Made by a program: the position numbers and the translations under genes. Below the pieces are notes generated by a model, which did no database searches, had not been told where the DNA came from, and was given only the letters and a program-made list of their open reading frames with translations. Positions 13,014 through 17,654 of a stretch of 17,654 nucleotides of DNA are shown one piece after another. Origin of the DNA: Marmoricola sp. GTDB taxonomy: Bacteria; Actinomycetota; Actinomycetes; Propionibacteriales; Nocardioidaceae. Every line of letters begins with the position of its first letter. The first letter of the stretch is position 1. The stretch lies in assembly GCA_030151765.1 (NCBI GenBank), contig JASLCW010000416.1:1-17654 (forward strand), written 5' to 3'.

Positions 13014-13125
13014 CCGGGGTCTTCCTGCGCGGAGGGCCTCCGGCGCGGTTTGCTGGGGCGCACAATGGGGTACACCCGTCGTACGACGCCTGGCCTCGGC
13101 CGCGGAAAAGAGGGAGCACGCGGCG

Positions 13126-13287
13126 ATGGATCCGCTCGATGTCGACCTGGAAGATGCCGAACTGCTCGGCGAGGTCGAGCTGACCGCTGCCCTGATCGTG
13201 GCCGCGAACCAGTCCGAGGAGCACCTCACCGACGAGCAGATCGACGAGATTCTGGGGCTGATCCCACCTCAGAGACAGGTCGACTGA
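13126..13287 (+). CDS. Small acidic protein, 53 residues, unknown function
   Basis: A 53-residue acidic protein (MDPLDVDLEDAELLGEVEL...), two predicted helices: one through VELTAALIVAANQSE and one through LTDEQIDEILGLI. An RBS, GAGGGAG, lies about nine bases upstream. It resembles small acidic actinobacterial proteins with an E-L-x-x-x-L-I-x-A-A-x-x-S ... L-(S/T)-x-x-x-I-D-x-(I/V)-L-G pattern that I recall from Streptomyces-type genomes, which have no assigned role. A possible -10 CACAAT (13061-13066) is seen upstream. It is downstream of the cspA terminator and 89 bases before the DUF47 gene, so probably its own unit. Confidence 0.75.
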   Translation: MDPLDVDLEDAELLGEVELTAALIVAANQSEEHLTDEQIDEILGLIPPQRQVD

Positions 13288-13333
13288 CCGATCTCACACC
13301 CCGGGAGATTGCGCCCCTGCGGGTAGGTGCGCC

Positions 13334-13339
13334 TAGGGT
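13334..13339 (+). promoter_or_regulatory. -10 element of the DUF47-pit operon
   Basis: CCTAGGGTG has the same TAGGGT hexamer as the thioesterase promoter. It predicts a start near 13346 and a leader of about 30 bases containing AGGAG. Confidence 0.4.
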
Positions 13340-13375
13340 GTGACTCGTTCTGATCCTGCACACCAGGAGTTCACT

Positions 13376-13993
13376 GTGGCGTTGCGCTTCAAACCCGTGG
13401 ATTCTGCCTTCTACGACCTGCTCGCCGAGTCCGCCAAGCGGCTCGTCGAAGGAGCCGGCCTACTCGCGGAGATGCTCGTCACCGGGTGTGACCGCGAGGA
13501 CGTCGCTCGCCGCATGCGCGAGGCAGAGCACCACGCCGACGAGACCACGCACGCGATCGTGCACCGGGTCAACAGCACCTTCGTGACCCCCTTCGATCGC
13601 GAGGACATCTACTCGCTGGCCTCGCAGCTCGACGACTGCATGGACTTCATGGAGGAAGCGGTCGACCTGACCCTGCTCTATGAGGTCGAGCAGCTGCCGG
13701 CCGAGCTCGCCCAGAGCGTCGAGATCATCCAGCGCTGCGCCGAGCTCACCGCCGACGCCATGCCGCGGCTGAAGAGCATGAAGGATCTCGAGGAGTACTG
13801 GATCGAGATCAACCGGCTCGAGAATGCCGGCGACAAGTACTACCGCCGTACCGTCGCGAAGCTCTTCAGCGGCCAGTACGACGCCCTCGAGGTTCTCAAG
13901 CTGAAGGACATCGTGGATTCGCTCGAGCACGCCATCGATGCTTTCGAGAAGGTGGCCAACATCATCGAGCAGATCCACGTCAAGGAGTCCTGA
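13376..13993 (+). CDS. DUF47 family PhoU-like regulator of Pit phosphate transport
   Basis: A 205-residue all-helical protein of the DUF47/PhoU-like family. Landmarks are FYDLLAESAKRL near the start, a D-x-x-(A/T)-H-x-(I/V)-V motif (HADETTHAIVHRVNSTFVTPFDREDIYSLASQLDD) and IEINRLENAGDKYYRR near residue 150. These Asp/Glu/His clusters bind metals in PhoU relatives. It is paired with pit and thought to modulate it. The GTG at 13376 is preferred over the longer frame because AGGAG lies six bases before it and homologues begin with the same LRF...P motif. The pit RBS is inside its last codons, so the two are coupled. Confidence 0.93.
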   Translation: MALRFKPVDSAFYDLLAESAKRLVEGAGLLAEMLVTGCDREDVARRMREAEHHADETTHAIVHRVNSTFVTPFDREDIYSLASQLDDCMDFMEEAVDLTLLYEVEQLPAELAQSVEIIQRCAELTADAMPRLKSMKDLEEYWIEINRLENAGDKYYRRTVAKLFSGQYDALEVLKLKDIVDSLEHAIDAFEKVANIIEQIHVKES

Positions 13994-13996
13994 CCG

Positions 13997-15004
13997 GTGG
14001 AGCTCGCGATTGTCATCGCGGTCGTCGTCGTCGCACTCTCCTTCGACTACACCAACGGCTTCCACGACGCGGCGAATGCGATCGCGACCTCCATCTCGAC
14101 GCGCGCCCTGACGCCGCGGATCGCGCTGACCGTCGCGGCCGTGATGAACTTCGTCGGCGCCCTCCTCGGCCAGGAGGTGGCCCACACGGTCAGTGATGTC
14201 ATCGACACCAAGGGCTTCGGCGTGAGCGCCGGCCTCGTCGTCGTACTGGCGGGACTCGTCGGTGCCATCACCTGGAACCTGATCACCTGGTACTTCGGCC
14301 TGCCCTCCTCGTCCAGCCACGCGCTGATCGGCGGACTGGTCGGCGCCGCGCTCGTCGCCGGCGCGACCGTGCACTGGCAGACCATCATCGACAAGGTCGT
14401 CATCCCGATGGTGCTCTCGCCGCTGGTCGGCTTCGTGCTGGCCTTCGGCCTGATGCTTCTCGTGATGTGGATCCTGCGCCGGCGCAATCCGCACCGCGTC
14501 CAGCGCGGCTTCCGGCTCGCTCAGACGGTCTCCGCCTCCGCCCTCGCCCTCGGGCACGGGCTCCAGGACGCCCAGAAGACGATGGGCGTCATCTTCCTGG
14601 CGCTGGTCACCAGCGGGCACGCCAAGGACACTGACCGGCTCCCGCTGTGGGTGGTCATCTGCGCCGCCTCGGCGATCTCCCTCGGCACCTATTCGGGCGG
14701 CTGGCGGATCATGCGCACCCTCGGCCGCCGGATCATCCACGTCGACCCCGCGCGCGGTTTCACCGCGGAGATGGTTGGTGCCGGCGTGCTCTACACGGTG
14801 GCCTACTTCTTCAAGGCCCCGATCTCGACCACCCACGTGATCACCTCGGCGATCATGGGCGCGGGGGCGACCAAGCGCTTCTCCGCCGTACGGTGGGGGA
14901 TGGCGGGCAACATCCTCTCCGCCTGGGTGCTCACCTTCCCCGCGGCCGGTTCCGCGGCGGCGTTGGTCTTCGTGGTCCTGAAGTACGTCCTGCAGTTGCC
15001 GTAG
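13997..15004 (+). CDS. pit: Low-affinity inorganic phosphate transporter, Pit family
   Basis: A 335-residue membrane protein of the PHO4/Pit family, importing phosphate (as a metal-phosphate complex) with protons. The inverted duplicate signature is complete: FDYTNGFHDAANAIATSIS (16-34) and ALGHGLQDAQKTMGVIF (184-200). The paired loops GLPSSSSHALIGGLVGAAL (101-119) and KAPISTTHVITSAIMGAG (273-290) are also seen. About eight to ten hydrophobic segments are visible. The GTG start uses AAGGAG nine bases upstream within the DUF47 gene, three bases after its stop. A tiny GGCC-TTC-GGCC hairpin and palindromic repeat copy 2 follow. Confidence 0.96.
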   Translation: MELAIVIAVVVVALSFDYTNGFHDAANAIATSISTRALTPRIALTVAAVMNFVGALLGQEVAHTVSDVIDTKGFGVSAGLVVVLAGLVGAITWNLITWYFGLPSSSSHALIGGLVGAALVAGATVHWQTIIDKVVIPMVLSPLVGFVLAFGLMLLVMWILRRRNPHRVQRGFRLAQTVSASALALGHGLQDAQKTMGVIFLALVTSGHAKDTDRLPLWVVICAASAISLGTYSGGWRIMRTLGRRIIHVDPARGFTAEMVGAGVLYTVAYFFKAPISTTHVITSAIMGAGATKRFSAVRWGMAGNILSAWVLTFPAAGSAAALVFVVLKYVLQLP

Positions 15005-15028
15005 GGCGGACCGGCCTTCGGCCAACTC

Positions 15029-15095
15029 GGGATAGTCCATGACGTTTCCGGGCTATAGGGACGCGATTTAGCCCGGAAACGTCATGGACTATCCC
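15029..15095. repeat. 67-bp palindromic element, copy 2
   Basis: Arms 15029-15055 and 15069-15095 pair perfectly over 27 bp (28 with C15028/G15096) around a 13-base loop. It starts 25 bases after the pit stop and ends 14 bases before the end of the convergent AbiEi/DUF559-like gene. Bases 15062-15096 are identical to 16273-16307 in copy 3. Confidence 0.95.
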
Positions 15096-15109
15096 GCGAG
15101 CACCGACCC

Positions 15110-16168
15110 TCAGGCAGCGCGGAGACGATGGGCGAGCCACCGTGTCCGCTGTTCGTCGGTGAGAGCGCGACGGAGCGCGACGGTGTGGGTCGGCCGCCAC
15201 CAGGCAGGTTGCTCGATGGTCCACGCTCGCTCCGTCGTACGACGCAATGCGCGGCCGCGTGCCTCACGGATCCGTCGTCGGACGGATTGTTCCTCGCGCA
15301 GGTGCCGGCTGACGAAGACCAAGGTCTCGATCCCATGGTGGCTGAACAGCGCATCCCGATCGAGGTCGGAGGCGCGGCGAGAGCCCTCCAGATGGAGCCG
15401 CCCGTCGTACTCGACCGCCAGGCCGGCAGTCGGGTCGAACAGATCAGGCGTCCCGATGTGGTGACCGTCGAGATCGAAGACCGGGCAATTGGTCAACGGG
15501 TCGGGAAGCTCCTCGGCCTGGCGCCAGATCAGCCGGAGCAGCGTCTCGGGTGGCGACCACGCGTTCTCGTCGGCGAGGAGAAGTGCATCGCGACACTGCG
15601 GGATCCCGGTCCAGCCGGGGTGTGCCAGCGCGAACTCAGTCATCTCCTCGATGGACACGAGGTCGGAATAGGCGGCCATGTCCAGTACGACGACCGCGTC
15701 CGCGAGCGACCGTGCATAGCGCATCTCGAAGCAGGCGGCCCTGACGAGAGTGGTTGTCACGATCCCGTCGAACTCGATCAGGTCGGCGGGGCCGAGTCGC
15801 TCGGTAGTGACCACGAAACCGGGCTGGCTCCTGATGGACCTCATCCCCGTGGCGAGGTCGACGGGCCGCAGCTCGCCATGGTGAGTGATGCCGTCGAACC
15901 AGGCACCTCCTGCCCATCGCAAGGCGCCCCAACCGGTCACGCCACCAAACGGAGGCAGCACGGTCGCCGCCTCGAGGATTCGTTGCTCAGGGACGGTCCC
16001 GTCCACATCCGACGGCACGTACAGGCCGCGCGAGGTGCGCCGCCACTGCTTGCTGAGGGCGGTATCGGGTGTTGGTCCGCGGAGGCCGGTGCGATCGGTT
16101 CGTACCGGCATCGTCAACCACGGCCGCTCGGGGTGCGGCACCCGGATCGCTGGTTGTGGTCGTGGCAT
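15110..16168 (-). CDS. AbiEi antitoxin-like / DUF559 endonuclease-fold protein
   Basis: A 352-residue protein. Residues about 36-125 resemble the winged-helix region of type IV antitoxins (AbiEi), with GLYVPSD and VTGWGALRW motifs. Residues about 205-290 match a Vsr/DUF559-like nuclease fold: E208, D242 in GTPDLFD, E253-Y-D-G-R-L-H259 and R271-D272. This is the D...E-x-D-G-x-x-H pattern of PD-(D/E)XK relatives. Such single proteins are widespread in actinobacteria; their substrate and activity are undefined. No cognate AbiEii toxin gene is adjacent. It is bracketed by palindromic repeat copies 2 and 3, with 35 bases identical in direct orientation, which may mark it as a movable or excisable cassette. 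The start is uncertain: M20 is also possible, and the RBS is weak. Confidence 0.82.
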   Translation of the reverse strand: MPRPQPAIRVPHPERPWLTMPVRTDRTGLRGPTPDTALSKQWRRTSRGLYVPSDVDGTVPEQRILEAATVLPPFGGVTGWGALRWAGGAWFDGITHHGELRPVDLATGMRSIRSQPGFVVTTERLGPADLIEFDGIVTTTLVRAACFEMRYARSLADAVVVLDMAAYSDLVSIEEMTEFALAHPGWTGIPQCRDALLLADENAWSPPETLLRLIWRQAEELPDPLTNCPVFDLDGHHIGTPDLFDPTAGLAVEYDGRLHLEGSRRASDLDRDALFSHHGIETLVFVSRHLREEQSVRRRIREARGRALRRTTERAWTIEQPAWWRPTHTVALRRALTDEQRTRWLAHRLRAA

Positions 16169-16239
16169 TGGACCATCTTGCGCGCATCCCTCGAGATCGT
16201 GCCGGCTGAATCCACAGGGCCGGGAGCAGCCGTCGAATC

Positions 16240-16306
16240 GGGATAGTCCACGACGAAATCGGGCTAATGGGCCGCGATTTAGCCCGGAAACGTCATGGAC
16301 TATCCC
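16240..16306. repeat. 67-bp palindromic element, copy 3 (mosaic)
   Basis: Arms 16240-16266 and 16280-16306 with a 13-base loop. The right arm is identical to that of copy 2, while the left arm resembles copy 1 apart from an AAA/TTT change and its last base. Arms pair at only 22 of 27 positions. It lies between the PGPGW gene (upstream, minus strand) and the AbiEi/DUF559-like gene. Confidence 0.93.
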
Positions 16307-16331
16307 GACCAGCCGGAAGAAGACGGGAGCG

Positions 16332-16754
16332 TCAGCGGAGCTTGCGCCAGCTGTAGCCCAGGAGCGAGAGGGCGACGGCGGCGGAGAAGAGGATCGTGGC
16401 GCCGGTGGTCCAGCCGCCGACGAGCCACCATCGTTCGTCGATCGGCCACCAGCTGGGTGCGTCGGGGCGGATTCCCCAGAAGACGCCGGCCGCGACGAGG
16501 GCGGTCACTCCGCCCAGGGAGATCAGCAGCCGGGGGATGGTCCGGACGCCCTCGGCCGCCGTACGGAGAGCCTGTTCGCGTACCGGCTCGACCCGGCGGG
16601 CGGCCCATTCGTACTGCTCGGCCAGGATCGCCAGGCCGGCGAAGAGCAGCAACAGGCCGGGGCCGGGCAGCACCAGTGCCGCGATGCCCAGTACGACGAG
16701 CACCCAGCCGATGCATTCGAGAATCAGTCGCCGTGTGGCCGCACGCATCCCCAT
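16332..16754 (-). CDS. PGPGW-family transmembrane protein
   Basis: A 140-residue membrane protein. The first 45 residues hold helix 1 and the signature IAALVLPGPGLLLLFAGLAIL (the family is named for PGPGW; here PGPGLL). A charged cytosolic segment with EYWAARRVEPVREQ-type residues follows, then two further helices (about 77-95 and 110-132). Function is unknown. The start at ATG 16754 is tentative, as a second ATG is two codons on; CAGTCT six bases upstream of the first could be a leaderless -10. Palindromic repeat copy 3 lies 26 bases past its stop and may end transcription. It is downstream of pstB by 120 bp on the same strand. Confidence 0.88.
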   Translation of the reverse strand: MGMRAATRRLILECIGWVLVVLGIAALVLPGPGLLLLFAGLAILAEQYEWAARRVEPVREQALRTAAEGVRTIPRLLISLGGVTALVAAGVFWGIRPDAPSWWPIDERWWLVGGWTTGATILFSAAVALSLLGYSWRKLR

Positions 16755-16805
16755 GGAGAAAGACTGTCAGCAAGCCGGCCCTGACCCCAAGCGCGGCAGC
16801 CTTGC

Positions 16806-16845
16806 GGAGCGGAAACCGCCACGGTCGGTGAGCCGTCGACGCTCC
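16806..16845 (-). terminator. Possible hairpin after pstB
   Basis: GGAGCG (16806-16811) pairs with CGCTCC (16840-16845), and ACGG (16821-16824) with CCGT (16833-16836). It sits 30 bases after the pstB stop without a T tract. Weak evidence. Confidence 0.3.
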
Positions 16846-16874
16846 AGAGCGCAGCCATGCTCGCGCCCTTCGGC

Positions 16875-17654
16875 TCAGCCGAAACGACCGGAGATGTAGG
16901 CCTCGGTGGCCGGCTCGTCCGGGACGCTGAAGATCTTCTTCGTCGGGTTCATCTCGATCAGCTTGCCGGGGCGGCCGGCGCCCGCGAGGTTGAAGAAGGC
17001 GGTGTCCTCGGAGACGCGCGCGGCCTGCTGCATGTTGTGGGTGACGATCACGATCGTGTACTCGTCCTTCAACGAGTGGATCAGGTCCTCCACGGCCGAG
17101 GTCGAGATCGGGTCGAGCGCCGAGCAGGGCTCGTCCATCAGCAGGATCTCCGGCTCGACGGCGATGGCGCGCGCGATGCACAGACGCTGCTGCTGACCAC
17201 CGGAGAGACCCATGCCGGGCTTGCCGAGCCGGTCCTTGACCTCGTTCCACAGGTTCGCGCCCGTCAGGGACTTCTCCACGACGTCGTCGGCCTGGGACTT
17301 CTTGAGCCGCTTGTTGTTCAGGCGCAGGCCGGCGAGGACGTTCTCGTAGATCGACATCGTCGGGAAGGGGTTGGGGCGCTGGAAGACCATCCCGATGGTC
17401 CGGCGTACCTCCACCGGGTCGATGGCGGGGTCGTAGAGCGACTGCCCGTCGACGAGGACCTTGCCCTCGACGTGCGCGCCCGGAATGACCTCGTGCATGC
17501 GATTCAGCGAACGCAGGAAGGTGGACTTGCCGCAGCCCGACGGACCGATCAGCGCGGTCACCGAGCGCGCCGGGATCGTCATGTTGACGTCCTCGACGGC
17601 GAGGAAGTCGCCGTAGTAGATGTTCAGGTTCGAGACGTCGATGCTCTTGGCCAT
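16875..17654 (-). CDS. pstB: Phosphate ABC transporter ATP-binding protein PstB
   Basis: A 259-residue ATPase subunit of the high-affinity phosphate importer PstSCAB, acting on the cytosolic side of the membrane. Walker A GPSGCGKST is at 37-45, Q-loop Q92, signature LSGGQQQR at 150-157, Walker B ILLMDE at 170-175 and H-loop H206. The start MAKSIDVSNLNIYYG and the end AYISGRFG are typical of full-length PstB. The start codon ATG (17654-17652) is the last triplet of the window, so its RBS and the expected pstS/pstC/pstA genes upstream lie outside. It is a complete gene if this ATG is used. A high-affinity system close to the Pit system suggests a phosphate-uptake neighbourhood. Confidence 0.97.
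   Translation of the reverse strand: MAKSIDVSNLNIYYGDFLAVEDVNMTIPARSVTALIGPSGCGKSTFLRSLNRMHEVIPGAHVEGKVLVDGQSLYDPAIDPVEVRRTIGMVFQRPNPFPTMSIYENVLAGLRLNNKRLKKSQADDVVEKSLTGANLWNEVKDRLGKPGMGLSGGQQQRLCIARAIAVEPEILLMDEPCSALDPISTSAVEDLIHSLKDEYTIVIVTHNMQQAARVSEDTAFFNLAGAGRPGKLIEMNPTKKIFSVPDEPATEAYISGRFG

Noticed and set aside
13360..13390. PhoP-type PHO box (GTTCAC) before the DUF47 gene
   Set aside because: Only one half-site is present, and it overlaps the RBS and start codon.
13460..15040. A 526-codon minus-strand frame opposite DUF47 and pit
   Set aside because: Both genes on the plus strand are unambiguous family members, and the frame is their shadow.

Overview
High-GC DNA with actinobacterial gene content. 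A mycothione reductase (mycothiol is confined to Actinobacteria), an NDH-2 very like mycobacterial Ndh, GTG/TTG starts and leaderless-type promoters point to a Nocardioides-like member of the Propionibacteriales. The genus is an inference; the phylum is close to certain. Most of the window is core housekeeping sequence, with a few accessory or decayed elements between genes.

Layout. (1) 1-363: the 3' part of tRNA-Asp with its terminator, then a decayed second copy of the tRNA 3' half with a collinear but diverged terminator. (2) 364-3765, minus strand: mycothione reductase, an RsbW-like ATPase with an extra C-terminal domain, and a lipoprotein. (3) 3854-5335, plus strand: type II NADH dehydrogenase, divergent from mtr. 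(4) 5348-7222, plus strand: a fluoride-response operon made of a promoter, a fluoride (crcB-motif) riboswitch, two translationally coupled CrcB/Fluc subunits and a protein of three tandem DUF190 (PII-like) domains. (5) 7302-8244, minus strand: a hotdog-fold thioesterase with a CRP-like palindrome upstream, then tRNA-Lys. (6) 8274-12392, minus strand: one gene for a roughly 1372-residue acidic, low-complexity protein ending in two membrane helices and a small cytosolic domain. (7) 12545-13287, plus strand: a cold-shock gene with a long structured leader, then a 53-residue acidic protein. (8) 13376-15004, plus strand: the DUF47/PhoU-like regulator and Pit phosphate transporter. (9) 15110-17654, minus strand: an AbiEi/DUF559-like protein, a PGPGW-family membrane protein, and pstB, whose start codon is the last base triplet of the window.

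The most unusual feature is a family of three 67-bp palindromic elements (7216-7282, 15029-15095, 16240-16306). All have 27-bp arms and a 13-nt loop and sit at gene ends. Two flank the AbiEi/DUF559-like gene, sharing 35 identical bases in direct orientation. One supplies the stop codon of the DUF190 gene, and one has arms of two different types. Second are the fluoride operon with its triple-DUF190 protein, and the giant acidic membrane protein with Trp-spaced decapeptide repeats.

Functional links. Fluoride resistance forms one coherent unit. Low-affinity (Pit/DUF47) and high-affinity (PstB) phosphate uptake lie within 3 kb of each other. Redox genes (mtr and ndh) share a divergent intergenic region of 88 bp with apparently leaderless promoters on both sides.
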